Below are positions 56,615 through 64,000 of a stretch of 64,000 bases of DNA, piece after piece; position 1 is the stretch's first letter, and each line of letters begins with the position of its first letter. The position numbers and the translations under genes are program-made. This stretch comes from Acinetobacter modestus. Lineage in GTDB: Bacteria > Pseudomonadota > Gammaproteobacteria > Pseudomonadales > Moraxellaceae. The stretch spans positions 1 through 64,000 of the forward strand of contig NZ_BMDV01000002.1 of assembly GCF_014636095.1 (NCBI RefSeq), in the 5' to 3' direction. The notes under the pieces were generated by a model. The model ran no database searches. It saw only the letters and a program-made list of their open reading frames with translations, and was not told the DNA's origin.

Positions 56615-57921
56615 TTAATCGCTCTCAACTTTTCTTGGACTTCTTCAATTGTTGGTTTGATATAAACAAGACATGATGTTGGGCTTTTATGATGCATAGC
56701 TTTTTGAATTTCGACTTGATTTAAACCAGCCTGACGCGCACGAAATCCATATGCATGACGATGACCATGCTCAGTCGTACCAAGAGATTTTTTGCAAATT
56801 AGCCCGATACGCTCTACTGCACGTTTATGCAGGCGTTGAAAGTTTTTTATAGTTTCAGGCTGACCTAAATTATTTGTAAATGCAAAAGGATGTGGATTAC
56901 TTTTCAGCGGCTCTACACGCTGATATTTGAGATAGTTTGCCCAAATTAATAAGAAATCTTTAGCTTTTTCAGGAGGGTTAAATACAACCTCAAAGTAACC
57001 TTGTTTAGATGTAAGTAATGGGGACTTCCATCCTGCATATAAACGTTCGGTAAATGGATAGTTATTTCTAGGCTTCAATGATGTTTTGGATAAAAGAAAT
57101 TCACGTCTATTTTTGAAATGAGGGTCTGGAGCTAGACCTAATTCAGGATGATAAACACGAACAAGAGCTTCTTGAGGACGGTTTGGGTTTAATGTGATAT
57201 CTGAAGTGTAAATATGAAAAATTTCACTTTTCCTAAGCCCACCGTAATTCATCAACATCGTAATCGCTTGCGATTTATAGTCATATTTACCATTTTTTTC
57301 GAACCCTAAGTAAATCAATCTTTCAATTTGATCTTCAGGGAAACGAACTGCATATTCAAAATCAATCAGGTCTTCATTGAACGATCCAACCAAACGAACT
57401 TGCTGCTGTGATAAATCTCTTTTAGTTAAATGATTTAGAAAGACATTTGCTTGTTTATGATAATAAGCGCACCAATTTAGACGCTCTTCATAACTTGTGG
57501 CTTTGCGAAATGGATTTATACGAATTGTTGAATGTTCATCCTGTGAAGTCAGAAAATCAGTGTAATGGGTAATATGAAATAATAGATTATTGGTATCTCT
57601 GACTGTGCGTGGTCGCCAATAAAGATTAAGAGAATCTGTACGGGTTGTTGGGTCAATTGTGCCTGTGATTAATGCCTCGGTGAAAGCTTTCAGTAATTTA
57701 GTAGCATTCTCAATTTGTGGAACTGAATTTATATACTTCAATAAAAGTTTAAGTGCATAACAAGATCTTTCTTTCCATGATTCACTTTTTGAATTAAACC
57801 AAGCCAAATAGCGCAAATGAGAAATGATGATTCCTTTCTCAGTCAAGAGGCAAGGCAAGACTAAGGTGGTTTGAGTAGAACAATCTTTGTAATTTACATA
57901 AATTTTCTTAACGTAAGCCAT
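56611..57921 (-). CDS. Tyrosine recombinase, GmtY / Tn554 TnpA-like
   Basis: The 436 residues have a core-binding N-terminal half and a catalytic half: NYGGLRKSEIFHI (first Arg), GHRHAYGFRARQAG (His, second Arg) and HHKSPTSCLVYIKP (His, nucleophile Tyr). It is the first gene from the right end. Its ATG lies directly downstream of a dyad (ATACTA/TAGTAT, 57922-57935) shared with both island ends. The dyad may double as operator, tying recombinase expression to end occupancy. It should catalyse excision and integration together with the larger recombinase. Confidence 0.85.
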   Translation of the reverse strand: MAYVKKIYVNYKDCSTQTTLVLPCLLTEKGIIISHLRYLAWFNSKSESWKERSCYALKLLLKYINSVPQIENATKLLKAFTEALITGTIDPTTRTDSLNLYWRPRTVRDTNNLLFHITHYTDFLTSQDEHSTIRINPFRKATSYEERLNWCAYYHKQANVFLNHLTKRDLSQQQVRLVGSFNEDLIDFEYAVRFPEDQIERLIYLGFEKNGKYDYKSQAITMLMNYGGLRKSEIFHIYTSDITLNPNRPQEALVRVYHPELGLAPDPHFKNRREFLLSKTSLKPRNNYPFTERLYAGWKSPLLTSKQGYFEVVFNPPEKAKDFLLIWANYLKYQRVEPLKSNPHPFAFTNNLGQPETIKNFQRLHKRAVERIGLICKKSLGTTEHGHRHAYGFRARQAGLNQVEIQKAMHHKSPTSCLVYIKPTIEEVQEKLRAIK

Positions 57922-58035
57922 ATACTATTTAGTATGAAGTATGAGGTTTTCTCAATTTAAACTTATCATTATTTGATCTATTGTCAATACAGAATACTAG
58001 AAATAGTATGTTTTAAGGTGGGGTTATAATATCAA
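57922..58035. repeat. Right attachment end of the island
   Basis: Two dyads are present: ATACTA-TT-TAGTAT (57922-57935) and ATACTA-GAAA-TAGTAT (57994-58009). The end repeat GGGTTATAA (58021-58029) and the core TATCAA (58030-58035) follow. The core is also host greB sequence (Tyr-Gln). GGGTTATAA matches the left AAATAACCC as an inverted repeat at 7 of 9 bases. Confidence 0.6.
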
Positions 58036-58377
58036 TACAATAAACAAATACTCAGAAAAATAGATCGTCGTGTCCGATATTTAGGAAAACGTTTAGAAGA
58101 ATTAAAAATTGTCGATTATATGCCTGAACAAGAGGGCAAAGTTTATTTTGGAGCTTGGGTAGAGATTGAAAATGATGACGGGGAGCAAAAAAAATTAAGG
58201 GTTGTTGGGATAGATGAAATTTATGATCATCATCCCCAGCATATTTCGATTGAGTCTCCAATGGCACGTGCATTATTGAGCAAAGAGGTGGATGATGAGG
58301 TGGAAGTCATTACTCCATTAGGAAAAAAAGTGTGGTATATCAACTCAATTTGCTATGAAAAATCTAAAAATGTTTAA
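58030..58377 (+). pseudogene. greB: Host greB, 3' fragment
   Basis: From TAT 58030 the frame reads YQYNKQILRKIDRRVRYLG and continues through YFGAWVEIENDDGEQ, SPMARALLSKEVDDEV and KKVWYINSICYEK to TAA at 58377. It is in frame with the 5' fragment ending at 43954. An ATG at 58120 could start an 85-residue C-terminal domain, but no ribosome site supports it. Separated from its promoter by 14 kb, it is unlikely to be expressed usefully. Confidence 0.9.
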
Positions 58378-58473
58378 ATTTTTACTGTTTTGATTTTATT
58401 TTGAGCATTTGATTGATTGTTTTGAATAAAAGATTTGCTAATTCTAATTTTTATTTATATGATAGCCGCCATT

Positions 58474-58563
58474 GGAAGCGTGGCAGAGCGGTTTAATGCA
58501 CCGGTCTTGAAAACCGACGAGGGTGTGAGTCCTCCGTGAGTTCGAATCTCACCGCTTCCGCCA
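58474..58563 (+). tRNA. tRNA-Ser(UGA)
   Basis: The acceptor stem GGAAGCG pairs with CGCTTCC, followed by discriminator G and encoded CCA. The TTCGAAT T-loop and a long variable arm typical of class II tRNAs are present. The anticodon TGA at 58508-58510 reads UCA codons. Confidence 0.97.
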
Positions 58564-58571
58564 AATATCTA

Positions 58572-58605
58572 AATAAGCCCTTGTTATTACAAGGGCTTAT
58601 TTTTT
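58572..58605 (+). terminator. Terminator after tRNA-Ser
   Basis: The 12-bp stem AATAAGCCCTTG / CAAGGGCTTATT with a 6-nt loop is followed by a T tract. Confidence 0.88.
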
Positions 58606-58702
58606 ATCTAATTTATTCACTTAAAAAACTACAAAAAATAAATCATATATTTTTAATGAAGCTCATTTTATATCTTATAAAACTTATATTTTTTATCAGT
58701 CT

Positions 58703-58845
58703 TATAATCAATATAGATTGGAGAGCATTCCCTTTAGTTCTATAAATTCAGTTTGATTTAAGCTAATTCAGTTAACTTAAAAATACGGTAAAGCCGTACA
58801 AGCATAGTTACACCTTTCGCCACATTTCCAGATGTGGCTTTTTTT
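58703..58845 (+). ncRNA. Candidate small RNA with its own terminator
   Basis: A TATAAT at 58703-58708 (no good -35) is followed by a non-coding stretch with a small hairpin ACGG-TAAA-CCGT-like near 58783-58800. It ends in a strong terminator, GCCACAT / ATGTGGC plus seven T residues (58819-58845). No gene precedes that terminator except the tRNA, which has its own. It could instead be a decayed gene end. Confidence 0.35.
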
Positions 58846-59098
58846 ATATTTAGTTATTTTTAACATAAATGACGCTAAAAAAATTTTAAATCAGTAGTTA
58901 TAAGATTTGATTGTAAACCTGATTAAATTTTGTAAGATCTCTGTTGATAAAACAACATTAGATAAAAATGGTTGGTGAAAAAGAAACAATTTTTTATCTA
59001 TAAAAACTTAAGTAATTGAAAAATAAAAATAAGATTTCTTGGCATAAAAACTGCTCAATACAAGTGATATGAAATTGGAAATATCCTAAGGAATACCT

Positions 59099-60160
59099 AT
59101 GTCACTTGTTATCGATAAAAAAGAAAATTCTAAAGAATTTGTAAAAAGTCCATTATCTGAAATCTGGGTCACTCGATGTCCAGTACCAACAGCAACAGGT
59201 ATCTCACTAAAACGTGGGACACTGATCGAAAAGTTTGAACAGCATGGTATTGATGTTGCTGTTTTACAAGATGCCCGTAAAGGTCTATCTGTTCATCATT
59301 TTGATCATCAACTACCCGCATTATTCCGTGAAGGTGGAAATGTTCCAGCATTAGCTGCTCGTTCTGAAGGTGCTCCAAGTCGACTCATTGGTTTGACATG
59401 GATTGATGAATGGCAAGTGATCATTGTTCGCCCTGATTCTGAAATCAGCAAACCGGAGCATTTAAAAAATGTAAAAGTTGCTTTACCTGAATATGCAGAC
59501 AAACGGGCAGGTAGCATTTTTAGAGCGATGTCTTTACAGGGTATTCGAGGTGCTTTGCAACTCGCAAATTTAACCTTCCGTGATGTGGATTTTATTGAAG
59601 TCCCTGAACGAGCAGAATCGAATACACAACAACGTGATGCCAGTACCTATTGGTCTGGATTAGATGCATTAATCACAGGTGAAGTTGATGCTGTTTATGT
59701 TAAAGGAGCATCGGCTGTCGAAGCTGCGACAAAACGCGGTTTAAAAGTTGGGATTGATTTGGATCAATTTGAGGATGTGACCTCTCGTGTAAACAATGGT
59801 ACGCCTCGTCCAATTACTGTACATGAAGACTTATTGAAAGATCACTTTGAGGTTGTGGTTGATTTTCTGGAAGAGCTGTTTGATACCGCAGATTGGGCTC
59901 AAGATCATTTAGATGAAGTGCTGGTTATTCTTGAAGATGAAACGATTGCAGGTGCAGAGAGTGTCGCGACAGCCTACCGTAATAATTTTCATAAGTCTTT
60001 ACATCCATCATTAAGTGAAGAGCGTTTAGAGCTGTTAAGACAACAAAAAGATTTCCTTTGGTTACACGGTTTTCTCGAGCGTGATGTCGATATTAATACT
60101 TGGGTTGATCACCGTCCTTTGCTCGAAGTTTTAAAGCGCCGCCAAAATAAACAATTTTAA
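59099..60160 (+). CDS. DszB-like sulfinate desulfinase / SBP-fold protein
   Basis: The 353 residues have the periplasmic-binding-protein (SsuA/THI5-like) fold but no signal peptide. They match DszB, 2'-hydroxybiphenyl-2-sulfinate desulfinase, in the N-terminal active-site region: the CPVP motif with Cys 27, the VHHF motif with His 67 and the FREGGNVPAL motif with Arg 77. In DszB the catalytic Cys27, His60 and Arg70 occupy the same pattern with identical His-to-Arg spacing. It may release sulfite from an organic sulfinate. An AAGGA site precedes the ATG. It heads a five-gene sulfur-type operon. The substrate is unknown. Confidence 0.72.
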   Translation: MSLVIDKKENSKEFVKSPLSEIWVTRCPVPTATGISLKRGTLIEKFEQHGIDVAVLQDARKGLSVHHFDHQLPALFREGGNVPALAARSEGAPSRLIGLTWIDEWQVIIVRPDSEISKPEHLKNVKVALPEYADKRAGSIFRAMSLQGIRGALQLANLTFRDVDFIEVPERAESNTQQRDASTYWSGLDALITGEVDAVYVKGASAVEAATKRGLKVGIDLDQFEDVTSRVNNGTPRPITVHEDLLKDHFEVVVDFLEELFDTADWAQDHLDEVLVILEDETIAGAESVATAYRNNFHKSLHPSLSEERLELLRQQKDFLWLHGFLERDVDINTWVDHRPLLEVLKRRQNKQF

Positions 60161-60173
60161 TAGGATATTTATC

Positions 60174-60884
60174 ATGACAACACTTATTCAAACCCCACTG
60201 TCTCCTGAACTCAATGATTTTATCGAATCGAATCGTGAAAAAGCTGAATTTGCTTTTGAAGTGTTCCGTGAAACAAGAACAATCACGGCAAATGGAACGG
60301 TTAATTTTGTTGAACGTGGACCTGATAATACCTTAGTCACTTTTAACTATGCAGGACCGTGGTCTAAAGATCAAAAAAGCAAAGTACTTGTGGAGACAAT
60401 TGATGGTGAAGTTTTATTGGGTAGAAAAAATGCAGGTGGGCGTTATAACAAACTTTTTCGCGAGCATGCAGATGTCACCACAATATCTCATGTACACGCG
60501 CCGAATTTAGGGGCTTGGGCGCAAACCCATCGTACCTTACCGATTCGTTATGTGCCTGTTCAGCGCTTTCATTTATTTAAAGAACTACCGATTTATATTG
60601 ATCGCCGTCAGGCAGAAGTAGATTTCATTTTAGATCAACTCAAAGTTGATATCGAACATCGAGCAATTTTAGAAGCTAACGGTGGTGCAACTGTATGGGG
60701 ACGTCAGGGATTACAAGAAACAGCTGAATTTATCTTATTGCTTGAGGAAGGTGCACAGATTCAGCTACTTGCTGAATTAGCTGGGGGAAGCCGTGAATAC
60801 GGACAGGGTGTTTTACACCAGCAGTGGCGAATGAGTGGTTTAACCGATAAAGCGAAGTCGCTTGGATTACTTCCACTTCATTAG
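60174..60884 (+). CDS. Class II aldolase/adducin-family protein
   Basis: The 236 residues fit the Aldolase_II fold: EVFRETRTITANGTVNFVERG at the N-terminus, the zinc ligand pair in ISHVHAPNLGAWAQTHRT, and a later EANGGATVWGRQGLQETAE with a third His missing or replaced. Family members cleave or epimerise sugar phosphates or act on other carbonyl compounds. Here it sits 13 bp after the DszB-like gene and 33 bp before a flavin monooxygenase, so it likely processes the carbon skeleton or aldehyde left after desulfurisation. That step is inferred. Confidence 0.75.
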   Translation: MTTLIQTPLSPELNDFIESNREKAEFAFEVFRETRTITANGTVNFVERGPDNTLVTFNYAGPWSKDQKSKVLVETIDGEVLLGRKNAGGRYNKLFREHADVTTISHVHAPNLGAWAQTHRTLPIRYVPVQRFHLFKELPIYIDRRQAEVDFILDQLKVDIEHRAILEANGGATVWGRQGLQETAEFILLLEEGAQIQLLAELAGGSREYGQGVLHQQWRMSGLTDKAKSLGLLPLH

Positions 60885-60917
60885 AAATCTGATTCAAATA
60901 TAAATATAGAGAATACT

Positions 60918-62111
60918 ATGGCTGTAAAACTTTTATGGTATCTCACTTCTCCAGATGGGCCATATCCTTGGTTGGAATCTGGGCGGTGGGATACCGATTA
61001 TGAACACTTGCAACAGATTGCGATTACTGCGGATCGACTTGGCTTTTATGGTTCACTTATGGGTACCAGTGAATATGAAACACTTGCTGTTGCTGCGAGT
61101 TTAATTCCATTTACTGAACGTTTAAAGTTTCTGGTTGCCCAACATCCTGGAGAAGTCCAGCCAGCAGTTTTGGCAAAATATGCGCAAACTTTTGATGCAT
61201 TTTCTAAAGGGCGTTTGTTGTTTAATGTCGTCAATGGAAATGATAAAGGGTTGGCAGCTTTAGGTATTCACTATACTCATGATGATCGTTATGACTTTAG
61301 TAAAGAATACTGGACAGCATTTCAACAAAACTATTTAGGTGATAGGACTGGATTTGAGGGGGAATTTATTCAAATTGCTCCACGTCTAGAAGGTGGATCT
61401 CCTATGTCCAAATGGCGTGGTCCAACTCAAAAGCAGGGTGTACCTTTATGGGGAGCAGGAACTTCTACGAAAGGCGTTCAGCATTCTGTTGAATTACTCG
61501 ATGTGTATTTAAGTTTTGCGAATACGCCTCCGCTGCTTGGAGAAAAGTTCAGCAAAGTTGCCGTTGAGGCGGCAAAAATTGGACGTACTTTAGAATTTGG
61601 TACTCGATTACAAATTATTGTTCGGGAAACAGAAGAAGAGGCTTGGCAGTATGCTCAGTCGTTACTCGACAAGATTGATATAGATTATGCAATTGAAGCG
61701 GTTAAACGGCAGCTTCCTTCTGATGAAACTTTTGAGAGTTATCAAAGCTCAAATCCGATCGTTCAAAGAAATCTCACTTTGTTACGACAAGGGGTATTAC
61801 CTCACGCAAAAGATTTTGAAATTTATCCTAATGTTTGGACGGGGCCATCTTTATTTGGTTTTGATATTTTAAACCCAGCAGCAGGTACTGCCTTGGTTGG
61901 TAGTGCTGAAAATATTGCTGAGCGAATTAAAGAATACGAGAGCTATGGCGTATCAGCCTTTATCTTATCTGGTTTTCCTTTAATTGGAGAAGCCTATCGT
62001 GTAGCTGATTTATTGTTCCCTTTATTAGAGCTAGATCATGGTTTTGAGTTACCTAAGCTCAATAAAAATTCATCCATTGATTCTCTCTTGAATCAAGAAA
62101 TTGCAGTTTAA
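60918..62111 (+). CDS. LLM-class flavin monooxygenase, SsuD-like
   Basis: The 397 residues follow the SsuD pattern: QQIAITADRLGFYGSLMGT, VAASLIPFTERLKFLVAQHPG, FDAFSKGRLLFNVVNGND and, near the C-terminus, TALVGSAENIAERIKEYESYG and FILSGFPLIGEAYRVADLLFP. SsuD uses FMNH2 and O2 to release sulfite from alkanesulfonates, and DszA acts similarly on sulfones. A flavin reductase is needed and is not in this window. Together with the DszB-like protein it forms a possible sulfone/sulfinate route. Confidence 0.88.
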   Translation: MAVKLLWYLTSPDGPYPWLESGRWDTDYEHLQQIAITADRLGFYGSLMGTSEYETLAVAASLIPFTERLKFLVAQHPGEVQPAVLAKYAQTFDAFSKGRLLFNVVNGNDKGLAALGIHYTHDDRYDFSKEYWTAFQQNYLGDRTGFEGEFIQIAPRLEGGSPMSKWRGPTQKQGVPLWGAGTSTKGVQHSVELLDVYLSFANTPPLLGEKFSKVAVEAAKIGRTLEFGTRLQIIVRETEEEAWQYAQSLLDKIDIDYAIEAVKRQLPSDETFESYQSSNPIVQRNLTLLRQGVLPHAKDFEIYPNVWTGPSLFGFDILNPAAGTALVGSAENIAERIKEYESYGVSAFILSGFPLIGEAYRVADLLFPLLELDHGFELPKLNKNSSIDSLLNQEIAV

Positions 62112-62121
62112 GGGAGAAAAA

Positions 62122-63696
62122 ATGAACAAAATTACACGTCGAGAATTGATTAAACAAACTGGATTAGGTGTTGGAGCTGTTGCTGCAATTAGCCTTATAG
62201 GATGTTCTAAAACTGATTCTTCAAGTTCTGACAATGCTCCTGCAAGCACAGCTCAAAATGATGTACCGAAAAAAGGCGGTGTGATCAAAATTGGAGTAAT
62301 CAATGGCAATCAAGCAGGTAATTTAGACGCACATAAACCTATTGGTATGTCCAGTGCATTTAGAGGGTGGCCTTTATATGCCAAATTATGGGAATGGGGC
62401 AGAGATATCCAACCTAAACTTGCACTTGCTGAATTTGCGGAACCAAATAATGATGGAACGAAATGGACCATTCGCCTAAAAAAAGGTCTCGAATTTCATC
62501 ACGGTAAAACGATTACTGCTGATGATGTTATTTTCTCCTTACGCCGTTTGACGGATCCTAAACTCGCGTCTCCGTTTGCTGCCTATCTTTATTCATTGCA
62601 ACGAGATGGAGTTAAGAAGGTCGATGAATACACCGTTGAGATCCCTTTTGCTCAAGGAAAAGGCTTAGTTGCTTTACCTGAGGCATGGATGAGTTGGGGA
62701 GGGATTGTTCCTACAGATTATGACCCAGTTAAAAATGTGGTCGGGGCTGGGCCCTTTAAGCTTGACAGTTTTACGCCAGGTCAACGTTCACGCTTTGTTC
62801 GTTTTGAAAACTATTGGAAAGAAAATAAGCCTTATGCTGATGCAATAGAAATCATTGATTTTAAAGATCAGACAGGACGTCTTGCTGCTTTGCAATCTGG
62901 TCAAATTGACATTGCTTCAGGGGTAAGTGCCGAGCATATTTCTTTAATTCAAGCCAATAAACGATTGAATCTCGTTTCATCTGAAACAGATGCTTGGCAA
63001 TCTTTTGATATGAATACCTCAAAAGCACCTTTCAATGATCCTCGAGTACGTCAAGCTTTTAGATTGATTGCCAATAGAGATGATTTGGTTAAACGGGCTT
63101 TAGCTGGTCAAGGACGAGTTGCAAATGATCTCTATTCCTTTAGTGATCCTGTGTATGACCACAGTATTCTACAGCGTAAGCAAGATTTAAATAAAGCTAA
63201 GGCATTGTTGAAAGAAGCCGGTTTTAGCAATAGCTTGGCGGTTGATTTGTATACAGGGCCAGATAGCAATGCCGCATTGGTTTTTGCTCAGCATGCGGCT
63301 CAGGCTGGTGTTATCGTTAATGTTAAACAGGTTGAAGCTGCCACCTTTGCGGATGCTGTAAAACAGGATTGGGCATTTAGTACTGGTTCAAACGTTTCAC
63401 GACCTTTTTTATTAACCGTCTTGCAAATTGATGGGCCGGGTGCGGCAAATAATAAAACCCGATTTAACAATCAACGTTTTACTGAATTGGTTCATACAGC
63501 ATTACAACAGCCTGATTTGGAAAAACGCAAAGTTCTCATTCATGAAGCACAGCATATTCAACATGAGCAAGGTGGTTTGGTCATTTGGGGTTTTAATAAT
63601 GTACTCGATGCACATTCTGGCCAAATTGGTGGCGTAACACCCGATCGCACAGGCTTTGCTGCGTGGCGTACAGATGAATTTTGGCGTAGGGGATGA
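62122..63696 (+). CDS. Peptide/opine-type ABC transporter binding protein (SBP_bac_5)
   Basis: The 524 residues start from ATG 62122, preceded by AGGGAG. The N-terminus has a Tat-like TRRELIKQTG and a lipobox LIGC, so it may be Tat-exported and lipidated. The SBP_bac_5 domain is typical of Opp/Dpp proteins: LRKGLEFHHGKTITADDVIFSLRRLTDP-type core, VVGAGPFKLDSFTPGQRSRFVRF, and INTSKAPFNDPRVRQAFRL-like central region. It starts 10 bp after the monooxygenase stop and should capture the organosulfur substrate. Its stop overlaps the permease start. Confidence 0.88.
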   Translation: MNKITRRELIKQTGLGVGAVAAISLIGCSKTDSSSSDNAPASTAQNDVPKKGGVIKIGVINGNQAGNLDAHKPIGMSSAFRGWPLYAKLWEWGRDIQPKLALAEFAEPNNDGTKWTIRLKKGLEFHHGKTITADDVIFSLRRLTDPKLASPFAAYLYSLQRDGVKKVDEYTVEIPFAQGKGLVALPEAWMSWGGIVPTDYDPVKNVVGAGPFKLDSFTPGQRSRFVRFENYWKENKPYADAIEIIDFKDQTGRLAALQSGQIDIASGVSAEHISLIQANKRLNLVSSETDAWQSFDMNTSKAPFNDPRVRQAFRLIANRDDLVKRALAGQGRVANDLYSFSDPVYDHSILQRKQDLNKAKALLKEAGFSNSLAVDLYTGPDSNAALVFAQHAAQAGVIVNVKQVEAATFADAVKQDWAFSTGSNVSRPFLLTVLQIDGPGAANNKTRFNNQRFTELVHTALQQPDLEKRKVLIHEAQHIQHEQGGLVIWGFNNVLDAHSGQIGGVTPDRTGFAAWRTDEFWRRG

Positions 63697-64000
63697 CCGC
63701 TATGACAACGCAATCCAGCAATATAGAGACAGCCATTTCACATCAAACAATGACGAGATCATTTGAAATACCAGCATGGTTACCTTGGTTTTTCACACGG
63801 TTGTTGTCAGGTGTATTGGTTGTATTTGTGATTAGTCTCATTGTATTTATTGCCACACAAGCACTCCCATCTGATCCGGCTCGCGTCATTTTGGGCCCAG
63901 AAGCACCAGAAGTGACGGTTCAAATACTTCGTGAACAATTGGGCCTGAACGATCCAATATTGATTCAATACTGGCATTGGTTGAGTCAATTATTGCAAGG
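63693..64000 (+). CDS. Opp/Dpp-type ABC transporter permease, 5' part
   Basis: Open to the window end. The ATG at 63693 overlaps the preceding stop as ATGA, with GTAGGGG just upstream; ATG 63702 is an alternative. The visible 102 residues show one membrane helix (LLSGVLVVFVISLIVFIATQ) and the DppB/OppB-type LREQLGLNDPILIQYWHWL segment. The second permease and ATPase genes are presumably beyond the edge. Confidence 0.88.
   Translation, partial: MTAMTTQSSNIETAISHQTMTRSFEIPAWLPWFFTRLLSGVLVVFVISLIVFIATQALPSDPARVILGPEAPEVTVQILREQLGLNDPILIQYWHWLSQLLQ

Larger units (their letters stand above)
43955..58035. mobile_element. Gamma-mobile-trio-like / Tn554-like defence island inserted in greB
   Basis: About 14.1 kb separates the two halves of greB. 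At the right end three overlapping genes encode two tyrosine recombinases (436 and 922 residues) and a 202-residue partner. A full-length greB-like gene then follows, overlapping by 4 bp. Cargo: type III R-M (mod, res), HerA with a DUF4297/Cap4-like nuclease, and an unknown zinc-ribbon protein. The proposed exchange leaves a 6-bp core at each end (TTGTTT at 43955-43960, TATCAA at 58030-58035) next to inverted repeats AAATAACCC and GGGTTATAA. Several cargo genes are visibly more A+T rich than the flanking genes. The element class is assigned from memory of Tn554 tnpABC and GmtY/GmtZ/GmtX. Confidence 0.85.

Noticed and set aside
43814..58377. Assembly chimera as the explanation of split greB
   Set aside because: Possible in principle, but the fragments are in frame and in order, and the recombinase genes and end repeats sit exactly at the break, which fits real insertion better.
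58474..58563. tRNA-Ser as the island attachment site
   Set aside because: It lies 97 bp beyond the greB 3' fragment and no duplicated tRNA end was found at the left boundary. The greB frame shows the junctions directly.
1..64000. CRISPR array or rRNA operon
   Set aside because: No regularly spaced short repeats with unique spacers and no rRNA-like sequence were seen on either strand.

Overview
The window is a low-GC gammaproteobacterial chromosome segment that reads as Acinetobacter. The support is a Bap-type giant surface protein end, the carA-carB-greA and yhbY/rlmE-ftsH-folP neighbourhoods, and A+T-rich codon use. I ran no database search, so the genus call is recognition, not measurement.

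Layout. 1-4.1 kb: the 3' end of a type I-secreted Bap-like adhesin. 4.2-12.3 kb: an alpha/alpha-toroid protein paired with a CapA-like protein, a metzincin-like lipoprotein, an alkyltransferase-like gene broken by an in-frame TGA, a lipoprotein, a UspA protein, a CatB-type acetyltransferase, a DUF5071-like protein and greA. 12.3-16.9 kb: carBA, with a possible leader peptide and attenuator in front of carA. 17-25.9 kb: a LEA-like 11-residue repeat protein, a DOMON-like protein, yhbY, rlmE, ftsH, folP, a SIMPL protein, a vWA lipoprotein and a DUF5713-like protein. 25.9-32.5 kb: a CocE/NonD hydrolase, an EamA exporter behind an apparent uORF/terminator attenuator, pnuC, a glpQ interrupted by TGA, and a phosphoethanolamine transferase. 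32.8-43.4 kb: an RND pump without an adjacent adaptor, mgtE with a structured leader, a DUF4112 protein, htpX, two lytic transglycosylases, ttcA and an SCP2 protein.

43.96-58.03 kb is the standout: a mobile island of about 14 kb inserted inside greB. Both halves of the host gene are still visible (43814-43954 and 58030-58377) and would rejoin in frame as a 162-residue GreB. The right end carries an overlapping operon of two tyrosine recombinases and a small partner, resembling Tn554 tnpABC and the gamma-mobile-trio genes gmtY-gmtZ-gmtX. A complete, differently coded greB-like gene is the fourth gene of that operon. The element therefore appears to break greB and supply a substitute. Its cargo is a type III restriction-modification pair, a HerA ATPase with a DUF4297/Cap4-like nuclease, and an unrecognised 425-residue zinc-ribbon protein at the left end. 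The ends show a plausible 6-bp crossover core, short inverted repeats and repeated ATACTA/TAGTAT dyads.

58.4-64 kb: tRNA-Ser(UGA), then an organosulfur-type operon. It encodes a DszB-like desulfinase that keeps the Cys-His-Arg catalytic set, a class II aldolase/adducin protein, an SsuD-like flavin monooxygenase, and an Opp/Dpp-type ABC binding protein and permease. The permease runs off the window end.

Two genes, the ATL gene and glpQ, are each interrupted by one in-frame TGA, at a position that is Trp in the GlpQ family and plausibly Trp in the ATL. Many intact genes here end in TGA, so these are read as nonsense mutations or sequence errors, not as recoding.
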